Counted from the first letter of the stretch, positions 8,824-15,975 are shown. The stretch is DNA of 64,000 nucleotides from Caulobacter sp. S45 (GCF_009765965.1 NZ_LMUL01000014.1:376557-440556), one strand, 5' to 3'. The notes: generated by a model from the sequence alone, not told the origin. Numbers and translations are program-made.

Positions 8824-10080
8824 ATGACTGAAATGTCCAGGCGCAACCTGCTCACCGCTACAGCCGTTGGCGGCGCTGTCGCGGCCGTCGGCACGGCGGC
8901 GAACGCCGCTGTCTTCGGCAATCCCGACCGTCCGCCTCAGGGCGCCATCAACGTCGCCAATCCGGTCACGCTGAAAAATCCTGGCCCGCAGAACGCCGCG
9001 CTCGCCGATGAATTCCCGTCGTTCCAAAATCCGCCGGCCACCGACGTAGACGGGATGGATCTGTTCTGGGCCTCGTTCAACAACGCCCATAAGCGCATCC
9101 AGAACGGCGGCTGGGCGCGCGAAGTGACCCAGGCCGACTTCGCGATCTCGGAAGCCGTGTCTGGCGTGAACATGCGCCTGGGTCCCGGCGGCGTGCGCGA
9201 ACTGCATTGGCACCAACAGGCCGAGTGGGCGGTGATGACCGACGGCAAGTGCCGCATCACCGTGATCGACGGCGACGGTCGCCCGGCGGTGCGCGACGTG
9301 AAGGAGGGCGAGCTCTGGTACTTCCCGCCCGGCCTGCCCCATTCCCTCCAGGGCCTTGGCCCATCCGGCGCAGAATTCACCCTGGTGTTCGACAACGGTC
9401 ATTCGTCTGAGTTCAACACCCTGCTGCTGACCGACTGGATCGCGCACACACCTCCGGAAATCCTGGCGGAGAACTTCAACCTGCCGGTCAGCGCCTTCAA
9501 GAACATCCCGGTCGACAACCTATGGATCTATCAGGCGCCCGAACCGCCGCCGCTGGCGCAGGTCCAGCGCGCGATCGCCTCTCCCTATGGCGAGCCGGAA
9601 TTCGAATTCACCTTCTCCATGAACGACATGAAGCCGACCCGGGCCACTCGCGGCGGCGAAGTGAAGGTGATCGACAGCCGCAACTTCCCGATCTCCAAGA
9701 CGATCGCCGCAGCGCTAGTCACCATCAAGCCTGGCGGTCTGCGGGAGCTGCATTGGCACCCCAATGCGGACGAGTGGCAGTACTATCTCAAGGGCCGGGC
9801 CCGGATGACGGTGTTCAACACCGGACCGCGCGCCCAGACCGCCGACTTCCGACCCGGCGATCTTGGGTACGTCAAGAAGAGCTTCGGTCACTACGTCCAG
9901 AACGTCGGTAACACGGATCTGGTCTTCCTTGAGATTTTCAAGGCTGAACGGTTCGCCGAAGTGTCTTTGATCCAATGGCTGGCCTGCACACCGCCTGAAC
10001 TGGTCTCCCAGCATCTCAATATGGACCCTGCGCTGATCGCGCAGTTCTCCAAAGCTCGGCCGGACGTCCTCCCCGTCTGA
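8824..10080 (+). CDS. Tat-exported bicupin, oxalate decarboxylase family
   Basis: Predicted Mn-dependent bicupin converting oxalate to formate and CO2, or a close relative, in the periplasm. The N-terminus has a twin-arginine signal (MSRRNLLTATAVGGAVAAVG). Two cupin cores carry matching metal motifs: ELHWHQQAEWAVM in domain 1 and ELHWHPNADEWQYYL in domain 2. Each is followed by the family signature LTDWIAHTPPE or IQWLACTPPELV. Oxalate decarboxylases of the Bacillus OxdC type have an N-terminal lid loop Ser-Glu-Asn-Ser-Thr; here the corresponding loop reads SEFNT, so the proposed proton-shuttling Glu is kept but neighbours differ. That favours decarboxylase chemistry, though substrate remains inferred. 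A manganese-transporter remnant and a DcaP-like porin follow downstream. Confidence 0.88.
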   Translation: MTEMSRRNLLTATAVGGAVAAVGTAANAAVFGNPDRPPQGAINVANPVTLKNPGPQNAALADEFPSFQNPPATDVDGMDLFWASFNNAHKRIQNGGWAREVTQADFAISEAVSGVNMRLGPGGVRELHWHQQAEWAVMTDGKCRITVIDGDGRPAVRDVKEGELWYFPPGLPHSLQGLGPSGAEFTLVFDNGHSSEFNTLLLTDWIAHTPPEILAENFNLPVSAFKNIPVDNLWIYQAPEPPPLAQVQRAIASPYGEPEFEFTFSMNDMKPTRATRGGEVKVIDSRNFPISKTIAAALVTIKPGGLRELHWHPNADEWQYYLKGRARMTVFNTGPRAQTADFRPGDLGYVKKSFGHYVQNVGNTDLVFLEIFKAERFAEVSLIQWLACTPPELVSQHLNMDPALIAQFSKARPDVLPV

Positions 10081-10153
10081 GCCTTGGCCTGCCTGGACCG
10101 AAAGACCCAGCCAGGCCTTCTTCCATTCGCATTGAACCCGAAGGAGCGCGAGC

Positions 10154-10427
10154 ATGTCTCCGCCGCCCCTCGATGCGTTCGCCCCGGAGCCGGGGTTCGC
10201 CTCGAGCCTGCCTTCTTTCCTGACGCGCCCTGCTGGCCACCACCCTGATGCCCTCGGCCCTGGTGTTCCTGCTGATGCTCGGCAACGACCGCCAGATCAT
10301 AAGCGCGCATATGAACGGGCGGCTGACCAATGTGCTGGGCGTCTCCATCACCGCCCTGACCGCGCTCGCCGGCGGCGCATACGCCGTCGTGGGCTTCCTC
10401 GGCGCCATCGGCGTCAAGATCGGCTGA
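10154..10427 (+). pseudogene. NRAMP (MntH-like) metal transporter remnant, internal deletion
   Basis: From a start with a good RBS (GAAGGAG before ATG 10154) the frame encodes a plausible cytoplasmic N-terminus (about 26 residues, DAFAPEPGFASS). In a second frame, open from 10224, the DNA encodes a clear NRAMP C-terminus: LMPSALVFLLMLGNDRQ, then NGRLTNVLGV and a final hydrophobic helix ending in TGA at 10425-10427. The conserved DPGN and MPH transport helices, some 350 residues, are absent. I infer an internal deletion that fused the two ends of a Mn2+/Fe2+ transporter gene out of frame. Its position directly after a Mn-type decarboxylase gene suggests it once supplied the cofactor. Confidence 0.62.
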
Positions 10428-10432
10428 GCGTC

Positions 10433-10609
10433 ATGCAGGCCCTTTCCCACCTCGACCGACCCGACGACGCCCGTCCCTGGGCCCGGTCGCCCCCACCGCC
10501 CATGCGCCTGAGCCCAGCGGCGCGTGGCGGTCTGCTGGCGCTGCGGGGACTGCTGGGCGTGGCCACCGCCCAGGCCGGGTACGCCTTCGTCCACGAGTTC
10601 ATGCGGTGA
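10433..10609 (+). CDS. Small hypothetical protein after the NRAMP remnant
   Basis: ATG at 10433 lies a few bases after the transporter stop and opens a 58-codon frame. The product has a proline-rich start (RPDDARPWARSPPPPMR) and one hydrophobic segment (GGLLALRGLLGVATAQAGYAFVHEF), so it could be a single-pass membrane peptide. I recognise no family. Close spacing to the dead transporter gene suggests it was the next gene of the same operon and may now be transcribed from the bicupin promoter. Coding status rests on position and composition only. Confidence 0.4.
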   Translation: MQALSHLDRPDDARPWARSPPPPMRLSPAARGGLLALRGLLGVATAQAGYAFVHEFMR

Positions 10610-10659
10610 GGACCCGCCTTTCCCCCTCCTACCCCTCCAACCTGAAATGGAAGCCAACA

Positions 10660-11064
10660 ATGATCATTTCCTCGAACGCTTGCCGCCCGAACGCCGTCCG
10701 GGTTCTGGCTGCAACGCTTCTGTTCACGGCAGCTTCGAGCGCGCTCGCGACGCCCACCCGCTTCACGTTTGAATCAGCCGAATTCATGCCGTTGGAGCAA
10801 CGCGAGCCGGCCGCGAGGGCCTTCTTCGCTCAGAACATCAGCGTAGGGATGCCCGTTCAGGCCGCCACTCAAGTGGTGCGCAAAGCCGGCGCCTTCTGCC
10901 GCCTCCCAAGCGCCCAAGGCGGGGCGATCTCCTGCACCCATTCCTCCTTTGAGCATCGTCCCGGCATGAGCCTGGATGAGATCACCTGGAAGATTCAGAT
11001 CACGCCCGCCGCCGACGGAACCGTCGCGGCCGCGTCCGTAAGCCGAACCAAGGCTGGCCTGTAA
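10660..11064 (+). CDS. Small secreted protein of unknown function
   Basis: Encodes about 134 residues from ATG 10660, with an apparent signal peptide (NAVRVLAATLLFTAASSALA). The mature part contains two cysteines (GAFCRLP and ISCTHSS) that could form a disulfide, and the hydrophilic segment ITWKIQITPAADGTVAAASV. An in-frame GTG at 10606 gives a longer, less signal-like N-terminus. It sits 35 bp upstream of the porin gene and downstream of the bicupin, so it is probably part of the same transcription unit. No domain recognised; a periplasmic accessory role is a guess. Confidence 0.65.
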   Translation: MIISSNACRPNAVRVLAATLLFTAASSALATPTRFTFESAEFMPLEQREPAARAFFAQNISVGMPVQAATQVVRKAGAFCRLPSAQGGAISCTHSSFEHRPGMSLDEITWKIQITPAADGTVAAASVSRTKAGL

Positions 11065-11099
11065 TCCGCAGGCCAAATCCACCCGAGGGGACAGTTCCA

Positions 11100-12830
11100 A
11101 TGCATACCAAGACCACGCTTTTCCGTGGCGCTGCGGTCGGCGCGCTCATCGCTGTGGCGACGAGCGTCGCCGCCCAGGCGGCCGACTCCCATCATGCCCA
11201 TAAGCGGATCGTCCATAAGAAGACGATCCACACGGCCGCCTCCAGCGAGTTGACCACGTTGCGGGATGAGCTCCACGCTCTGCAGGCTCGCCTGGACGCC
11301 AAGGACCAGGCCGAGGCTGCGACTCAGGCTCAAATCCAGCAGGCCCAGGCGGTCGCCACCGCTGCGCAGCAACAAGTCCAGACCGCCCAGGCCCAGGACG
11401 CCGACGCCACCGCCGCCATCATCCAGTCCATCCCGACGGCCGTCGCCGCCGAGATCGACAAGGTGAAGCCCAAGACCGACGGCATCTACGTCAAGGGCGT
11501 CAAGATCACCCCCGGCGGCTTCATCGAAGCAGCGGGCATCTATCGTCAGCATAATCTGGCCGCCGACATCTCCTCGCCATTCAATTCAATCCCCTTCGCC
11601 CAATCGCGCCAGGGCCATGCGGAAGAATTCCGCGAGACGGCTCGCCAGAGCCGTCTGTCCGGCCTCGCCGAAGGCCAGGTCAATCCCGACCTGAAGCTCA
11701 GCATGTATGGCGAGTTCGACTTCCAGGCCGCCGCCCAGACCGCCAATTCCAACCAGTCCAACTCCTACAACCTGCGGATTCGCAATCTGTACGGGACCGT
11801 GGATTGGGCCGACGAGGGGTGGCACATCCTAGCGGGCCAGAACTGGTCGCTGGCGACCATGAACAGCAAGGGCATCAGCCCGCGCAACGAGGTCATCCCT
11901 CCCTCGATCGATGCGCAATACGTGGCCGGCTTCGTCTGGACGCGGCAGCCGCAGCTCCGCGTGACCAAGGACCTGTTCAACAAGAGCCTCTGGCTGGCGG
12001 TGTCGGCGGAAAATCCGCAGACCACCTTCGGCGGTTCGGCGCCGGCAGCGGCCAACGTGATCACCACGATCAACAATGGGTCCGGCTTCTTCGGCGGAGA
12101 TACCGGAACCCTGTCGACCACATCCACCGGCGGCGCCGTGACCGCTGTCAGCGGCGTCGCACCCGCCACCCAATCGATCAACCACATCCCCGATCTCATC
12201 GGCAAGGTCGCCACCGAGCAGGACGTCATGGGCCGGCACGTCCATGGCGAGGTGTTCGGCATGTACCGCTCGTTCTACGAGCAGCTCGGTAACCTGAAGA
12301 GCAACAACCTGAGCGCCGGCAGCGTCGGCGGCGGCCTCACCGCACAGGCCATTCCAGGCTGGCTGGACGTCCAGCTCTCCGGCGTCACCGGCAAGGGCGT
12401 TGGCCGCTACGCGACAGCGGGTCTACCGGACGTGGCGTTCACGCCTAGCGGCAAGATCACGGCGATCGAGGAAACCGCGGCCATGTTCGGCGTCACCGGA
12501 CACCCGACCAAAGACCTGGACATCTACGTGTTCGGCGGCGAGGAGCACGACGATCGTCCAGACGGCGGCAAGGGCAGCTACGGCGCCTTCACCGCGGTGA
12601 ACACCGGATGCGACGTAGAAGCCTCTACCCTCACCTGCACCGGCAACACCCGTATGCTATCGGAGCTGACCGCCGGTCTGTGGCAGAAGATGTACTCGGG
12701 CCCCTGGGGTCAGGTCCGCCTTGGCTTGCAGTGGTCCTATATCGACCGTGAAGCTTTCGGCGGAGTTGGCGGCGCACCGACAGCCCACGACAACATGCTA
12801 TTCACAAGCTTCCGATACTATCCGTTCTAA
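11100..12830 (+). CDS. DcaP-like trimeric outer-membrane porin
   Basis: Outer-membrane channel of the DcaP type, a family associated with uptake of dicarboxylates and related acids. Features in order: signal peptide (GAAVGALIAVATSVAAQA), a His-rich spacer, a coiled-coil region of about 60 residues (heptad-like ELTTLRDELHALQARLD and a Gln/Ala-rich stretch), then a beta-barrel with alternating amphipathic strands ending in an aromatic C-terminus (TSFRYYPF), the BAM recognition signal. 576 residues. It is the last gene of the oxalate-like locus, so the simplest reading is outer-membrane entry of oxalate or another dicarboxylate. The family assignment is by pattern; DcaP versus other coiled-coil porins is not certain. 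Confidence 0.75.
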   Translation: MHTKTTLFRGAAVGALIAVATSVAAQAADSHHAHKRIVHKKTIHTAASSELTTLRDELHALQARLDAKDQAEAATQAQIQQAQAVATAAQQQVQTAQAQDADATAAIIQSIPTAVAAEIDKVKPKTDGIYVKGVKITPGGFIEAAGIYRQHNLAADISSPFNSIPFAQSRQGHAEEFRETARQSRLSGLAEGQVNPDLKLSMYGEFDFQAAAQTANSNQSNSYNLRIRNLYGTVDWADEGWHILAGQNWSLATMNSKGISPRNEVIPPSIDAQYVAGFVWTRQPQLRVTKDLFNKSLWLAVSAENPQTTFGGSAPAAANVITTINNGSGFFGGDTGTLSTTSTGGAVTAVSGVAPATQSINHIPDLIGKVATEQDVMGRHVHGEVFGMYRSFYEQLGNLKSNNLSAGSVGGGLTAQAIPGWLDVQLSGVTGKGVGRYATAGLPDVAFTPSGKITAIEETAAMFGVTGHPTKDLDIYVFGGEEHDDRPDGGKGSYGAFTAVNTGCDVEASTLTCTGNTRMLSELTAGLWQKMYSGPWGQVRLGLQWSYIDREAFGGVGGAPTAHDNMLFTSFRYYPF

Positions 12831-12947
12831 ATAACGGCGCGATAAGGCGAACCGAAGTTACATTTGCTTCGGCTCGCCACTCGACGCATGCCTCACATAG
12901 ATTGAAAATTACCGTTCGCCCCCGATTCAAACATAAATACCGAATTC

Positions 12948-13409
12948 ATGGGAAATATTCCTCAAAATTCCACAGATACCTGCAAACAAAAGCGCTCAAG
13001 CGTCGGCTCATCCGCGGATACAAGGCTTTACCTTCATCTCATGGAGTGCGACCTGGAGCGAATGCGGGCGGAGGCGCGCCTCGCAGGCATGTCCTTGACA
13101 GAGTGGGCGACCGCAGTCGTCCGCTCCAGGATTTCTCGAGAGCGGCACTTCAATAAGTATGATCGGCTTTCACTCCTGGCCTTGAGGCGTGAACTCGCTA
13201 GCTTGAGCACGGCGACGAAATTGTTGCTGGGCCGGCTTTTAGCTCGGCAAGACTCAGAGGACGCTTCTCTGAAGGCCGCAGCAGCGCTCGCGAAAATCGA
13301 AAATCGGCTGAACAACATTGAAAGCATCGTGCAGGACGGATTGAAGGGGAATGATACATATTGGCGGATAGAAGCCGATAAGGGGAAAACTTTCAAACCG
13401 GACTCTTAA
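12948..13409 (+). CDS. MobC / ribbon-helix-helix-like small protein
   Basis: A 153-codon frame whose central segment RLYLHLMECDLERMRAEARLAGMSLTEWATAVVRSRI resembles the ribbon-helix-helix unit of plasmid mobilisation (MobC-like) or CopG-type DNA-binding proteins: a beta strand, then a helix, a Gly-Met-Ser turn and a second helix. The C-terminal half is helical with a likely coiled coil (ALAKIENRLNNIESIVQDGL). The N-terminal 25 residues are atypical and the true start may be at the internal ATG near 13041. It lies beside an IS6 remnant, and base composition is lower in GC than the flanking porin, consistent with mobile origin. Confidence 0.5.
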   Translation: MGNIPQNSTDTCKQKRSSVGSSADTRLYLHLMECDLERMRAEARLAGMSLTEWATAVVRSRISRERHFNKYDRLSLLALRRELASLSTATKLLLGRLLARQDSEDASLKAAAALAKIENRLNNIESIVQDGLKGNDTYWRIEADKGKTFKPDS

Positions 13410-13485
13410 GTGGGCGATGAGCACCCGGCTGTATGGGAATCGCGCCATTTTGCAGTCGCCCCTTGTCGATGTGATCTCTCCCCCG

Positions 13486-13893
13486 AGCGCTGTCAGTCCA
13501 ACGAGAAACTGTCTCCAGTTGGGCGCAGTTCGCTCAAACCCGAGCCAGCTCTATCCCGCGACCGGCCGCCACTCGACCAGGGCGGCTGAGCGTCGGTCTT
13601 TGCAGGTTATGCGGCCGACGAGGCGCGCTCCGGGTTGAAGTGGTTGTGGAAGACGGCGCGGATCGCGTCGATTCCACCAGAACCGCACCGTCTCATAGCT
13701 GGCTCATAGCTGGCGGCGACGCCCCGCTCGGCAAGCAGGCCCTCCCCCCTCCTCAGCGACAGAGGGTATTTAACGTACATCAGCGCCGCCGTTCGGATCA
13801 CATCCGGCGAGCTGTTGAAGCAGCGAAACAGGCTGCGATTCATAGCTGCCCACTCGCTGCCCCTCCCCACCAATCGGTTAGTCTGACAATGCC
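13486..13893 (-). mobile_element. IS6-family insertion sequence, internally deleted
   Basis: The right boundary (reading on the minus strand) starts GGCATTGTCAGACTAAC, close to the GGCACTGTTGCAAA-type ends of IS6/IS26 elements. About 50 bp inside it, a transposase frame begins (see separate entry). The other boundary AGCGCTGTCAGTCCAAC at 13486 matches the first end at about 12 of 19 positions after reorientation, so both ends seem to be present in only 408 bp, half the usual IS6 length. No clear 8-bp target duplication was found. A direct duplication TCATAGCTGGC lies within it near 13694-13715. Confidence 0.55.
13607..13840 (-). pseudogene. IS6-family transposase, internal deletion
   Basis: The reverse-strand frame reads FNSSPDVIRTAALMYVKYPL then RRGEGLLAERGVAASYE, the typical N-terminal region of IS6 transposases (helix, YPLSLR, ERG, SYE). 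After about 55 codons the expected Trp-rich and DDE catalytic region is missing. The frame passes directly to AVFHNHFNPER, resembling the C-terminal Asn-His-Phe-Asn-x-x-Arg segment, and then stops. The protein lacks all three catalytic acidic residues. It is inactive, but its ends could still be mobilised in trans. Confidence 0.65.
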
Positions 13894-14011
13894 GCATCTC
13901 GGCCTTTTCCAGACGATTCTCCAAATCCCGGCCAGCTTTGACGATATATTCGCCGATCACAGCTTGCTCATCTACGATCATTGCCGCCCCAGATTGGAAA
14001 ATTAAGGAAAC

Positions 14012-14060
14012 GGGAATACTCTGTCAGTATTCACCACCCGATTCGAGTAGGAGTATTCCC
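14012..14060. promoter_or_regulatory. Repeated GAATACT operator over the mucR leader
   Basis: Three copies of one 7-10 bp motif occur: GGGAATACTC (14012-14021), AGTATTC (14026-14032, inverted) and GAGTATTCCC (14051-14060, inverted). The first and last are perfect 10-bp inverted copies. The last overlaps the Shine-Dalgarno TAGGAG and touches the ATG at 14062, so occupancy would block initiation. Ros/MucR regulators are known to autoregulate, so MucR self-repression is the natural inference. Confidence 0.55.
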
Positions 14061-14061
14061 C

Positions 14062-14544
14062 ATGAATGAAGAAGCCCAGGAAGCGCCCGAGACCATGATC
14101 GAATTGACCGCCGATGTCGTCGCCGCATACGTCAGCAACAATAACGTCCCGGTTGCCGACCTGCCCGCACTGATTTCTGCGACATTCAAGGCGCTGTCGG
14201 CCGCTGACCAACCTGCGGAAGCAGTAGCTCCGACCCCAGCGGTTCCGATCAAGAAATCCGTCACTCCCGACTTCCTGATCAGCCTGGAAGACGGCAAAAA
14301 ATATAAGTCTCTGAAGCGTCACCTCTCGGGCTTCGGATTGACCCCCGACGAGTACCGGACCAAGTGGGGCCTGCCGAAAGATTACCCCATGGTCGCCGCC
14401 GCCTATTCGGCTCAACGGTCCAACTTGGCCAAAAGCCTCGGCCTGGGTCGCAAGGCCGCAGCGCCAGCGCCAGTCGCGACCAAGGCCCCGGCGAAGACCG
14501 CTGCAAAGGGCAAGCCCGGGCCCAAGGCCAAGAAGGCCGCCTAA
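14062..14544 (+). CDS. mucR: MucR/Ros-family regulator without canonical zinc ligands
   Basis: 160-residue member of the Ros/MucR family of H-NS-like alphaproteobacterial regulators. The start at 14062 follows TAGGAG. The N-terminal half (MIELTADVVAAYVSNNNVPV, then DLPALI) matches the oligomerisation region, and the C-terminal half contains SVTPDFLISLEDGKKYKSLK then RHL and TPDEYRTKWGLPKDYPMVA, the DNA-binding core. Family members usually place Cys-x2-Asp/Cys-x9-His-xn-His here; this protein has Ser at the Cys position and no second His, leaving Asp and one His. Zinc-less homologues that use alternative packing are known in rhizobia. The tail is a long Lys/Ala/Pro-rich extension (KAPAKTAAKGKPGPKAKKAA), reminiscent of histone H1-like tails and probably adding nonspecific DNA affinity. 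Confidence 0.9.
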   Translation: MNEEAQEAPETMIELTADVVAAYVSNNNVPVADLPALISATFKALSAADQPAEAVAPTPAVPIKKSVTPDFLISLEDGKKYKSLKRHLSGFGLTPDEYRTKWGLPKDYPMVAAAYSAQRSNLAKSLGLGRKAAAPAPVATKAPAKTAAKGKPGPKAKKAA

Positions 14545-14555
14545 TCATCCGTAAG

Positions 14556-14768
14556 GTGAGCGGGCTGGCCCCTGTAGGCCGGCCCGCCTACCTGTCCGTT
14601 ATGTCGGACGAAATGGCCATGCTACGGGACGCGCACCGGGCCTACCTCAAGGCCGCGCCCAAATTGCGCGAATTTTACGCGAGGGTGATCGACAGCCTTA
14701 CGGACATGCTCGCAGAGGGTCGCACCTTTGCCGATCCCCTGCCAGGAACAGGTCGGGTCAGAGACTAG
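14556..14768 (+). CDS. Small hypothetical protein A, tandem pair after mucR
   Basis: A frame of 70 codons from GTG 14556, or 55 codons from ATG 14601. The likely core is EMAMLRDAHRAYLKAAPKLR followed by REFYARVIDSLTDML. This resembles the second small ORF at 14862 (ERVYLRCPAHSRKMLEDWID): both show a basic/acidic helix, Tyr-Leu-Lys/Arg, a Pro, an Arg and Ile-Asp-x-Leu at similar spacing. Both are preceded by the same hairpin plus a TACCT stretch. If ATG 14601 is used, the hairpin is in the 5' leader. No family recognised. Confidence 0.4.
   Translation: MSGLAPVGRPAYLSVMSDEMAMLRDAHRAYLKAAPKLREFYARVIDSLTDMLAEGRTFADPLPGTGRVRD
14562..14585 (+). repeat. GC-rich hairpin, copy 1
   Basis: GGGCTGGCC - cctgta - GGCCGGCCC forms a 9-bp stem with a single G-U pair and 6-nt loop, starting 17 bp after the mucR stop. 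It could end mucR transcription, although no T-run follows, or act in the leader of the next small ORF. Copy 2 lies at 14823-14846. Confidence 0.55.
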
Positions 14769-14804
14769 ACCGGCGCCCCGCTCCAGGTGCGAGATCACTT
14801 AAGA

Positions 14805-14819
14805 CTCATTTAATGAGTT
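14805..14819. promoter_or_regulatory. 15-bp perfect palindrome
   Basis: ACTCATT-T-AATGAGT, an AT-rich island just upstream of the second hairpin and small ORF B. Possible binding site for a dimeric regulator; MucR proteins prefer AT-rich sites with T-A steps. Function inferred. Confidence 0.4.
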
Positions 14820-14822
14820 TGT

Positions 14823-14846
14823 GGGCTGGCCGATGCGGGCCGCCCC
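14823..14846 (+). repeat. GC-rich hairpin, copy 2
   Basis: GGGCTGGCC - gatgcg - GGCCGCCCC, the same left arm and loop length as copy 1 with one mispair, followed by CGTACCT (copy 1: CCTACCT) and then an ATG. Conserved arrangement argues for a duplicated regulatory leader rather than chance. Confidence 0.55.
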
Positions 14847-14861
14847 GCGTACCTAGGCCAA

Positions 14862-15023
14862 ATGGACCTCCGAGTCGCTTTTCTTGACCTGCTAGCGGAC
14901 GCTGAGCGCGTCTATCTTCGATGTCCGGCCCATTCTCGGAAAATGCTGGAGGATTGGATCGACCACCTCAGCTCCGAGCTAATGCAGCAGACCCGAACAG
15001 CCGAGGGCCCCCAGCGCGGCTGA
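14862..15023 (+). CDS. Small hypothetical protein B, tandem pair after mucR
   Basis: 53-residue frame from ATG 14862 to TGA 15021-15023. Sequence pattern: LRVAFLDLLADAERVYLRCP, then an Arg/Lys-rich helix, WIDHLSSELMQQ. It aligns by eye with small ORF A across about 30 positions (Ala-x-Arg-x-Tyr-Leu-Lys/Arg ... Arg ... Ile-Asp-x-Leu), suggesting an ancient tandem duplication that included the upstream hairpin. No signal peptide or membrane segment; likely a small helical cytoplasmic protein. Not recognised as any family. Confidence 0.4.
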   Translation: MDLRVAFLDLLADAERVYLRCPAHSRKMLEDWIDHLSSELMQQTRTAEGPQRG

Positions 15024-15034
15024 GAGCGCAAGGC

Positions 15035-15046
15035 GGCATTGTCAGA
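15035..15046 (+). repeat. Solitary IS6-type terminal repeat
   Basis: GGCATTGTCAGA is identical to the terminal 12 bp of the IS6 remnant ending at 13893 but in opposite orientation, and identity extends 2 bp outside (GC). No transposase follows. The mucR/small-ORF segment therefore lies between two inverted copies of the same IS end. Confidence 0.5.
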
Positions 15047-15131
15047 GCAAATGTTTAGGCGTGGCTCCAGCCCGGCTTGCTCCCTATTCGGAGGCAACCG
15101 TCATCGCATTCCATTGCAAATAAGAAGGGCC

Positions 15132-15296
15132 TCAACCGGTATAGCTGTCGGCGCCGCTCTGCTGGATGACCGTTAGCGTCCCGTCCGCGCCGTTCGAACT
15201 GAACACCCAGTGGCGCTCGGGATCGTAGGCCGCTGCGTCGGCTCCTCGTCCGATTGGCAAAATCGTCACCACCGAGCCACGGTCGATGTCAAGCAC
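15132..15296 (-). pseudogene. YncE/YVTN beta-propeller protein, C-terminal fragment
   Basis: Reverse strand: VLDIDRGSVVTILPIGRGAD, then AAYDPERHWVFSSNGADG and TLTVIQQ, ending TGA at 15132. This is the characteristic blade repeat (Gly-x-Gly-x-Asp-Ala-Ala-x-Asp, VFSSNGxDGTLTVI) of YncE-like seven-bladed propellers, but only one or two blades remain and no start is available. The fragment begins at the very 3' end of the tetR gene on the same strand, so the original gene lost its 5' part. Confidence 0.65.
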
Positions 15297-15975
15297 TGTT
15301 CTGGGTCGTCACAGCCTGGGCGCTGGCGGAAGTCTTGTCGCCCTCGACGATGACGGAACCCACTGTGGTCTGGGCGTGGGCGCCCGGCGGCGATAGGAAC
15401 CGTGTGATCAGTTGCTCAAGAGCTTTCGACCGTTTTTTCGGATCTAAATTCGGGACGCGAATCGATAAGGTCTTGGAGCTGTCGATAAGGCTGAGCAAAA
15501 CCGCGGCCGCCGTATCCGCATCAAGGCCCGCATCGATTTGACCGCTGGCCTGCCCACTGCGCAGGTGTTCGGCCAACAGTTCGCACACACTGGCGCTGTT
15601 TTCTCGCAATATATTTCCTACCGCAGCATTCCGTCCAGCCGCAGCCAGCATATCAAGCAAGACTCCCGGGCCCGTCTCCTTATGTCGGATGTTCACAAGC
15701 TCGATTTCGGAGATCAGCGCCGCAATCAGATTGGAACTTTCCAGCATCTGCGCAGATCGAGACTTGGCGTATTCGAGCTCCGAATCCGCAATGGCTGCGA
15801 TGATGGACTCTTTCGTCTCGAAGTAGTGGTACAGATGGCCGGGGCTAATGCCCGCTTCCGCGCAAATTTGCGCTATGGTCGCCCCATGAAAGCCGTGACG
15901 CGCGAAGCAGCGTTCCGCCGCTTCGAGGATTCCGCCGCGCCTCTCCTCGTATTTGACCGGATCGACTTTTCGCAT
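15289..15975 (-). CDS. TetR/AcrR-family transcriptional repressor
   Basis: 228-residue TetR regulator. The N-terminal HTH is clear (ILEAAERCFARHGFHGATIA, then ICAEAGISPGHLYHYFETKE), followed by an all-helical ligand domain. The body of the family normally ends near FLSPPGA (about residue 205); the last 24 residues (from AQTTVGSVIVEGDK) look added and run into the propeller fragment, so the original C-terminus or the next gene was altered by a deletion at this border. It is divergent from a short-chain dehydrogenase with two palindromic sites between them, the classic arrangement for a local repressor responding to a small hydrophobic ligand. Confidence 0.93.
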   Translation of the reverse strand: MRKVDPVKYEERRGGILEAAERCFARHGFHGATIAQICAEAGISPGHLYHYFETKESIIAAIADSELEYAKSRSAQMLESSNLIAALISEIELVNIRHKETGPGVLLDMLAAAGRNAAVGNILRENSASVCELLAEHLRSGQASGQIDAGLDADTAAAVLLSLIDSSKTLSIRVPNLDPKKRSKALEQLITRFLSPPGAHAQTTVGSVIVEGDKTSASAQAVTTQNSA

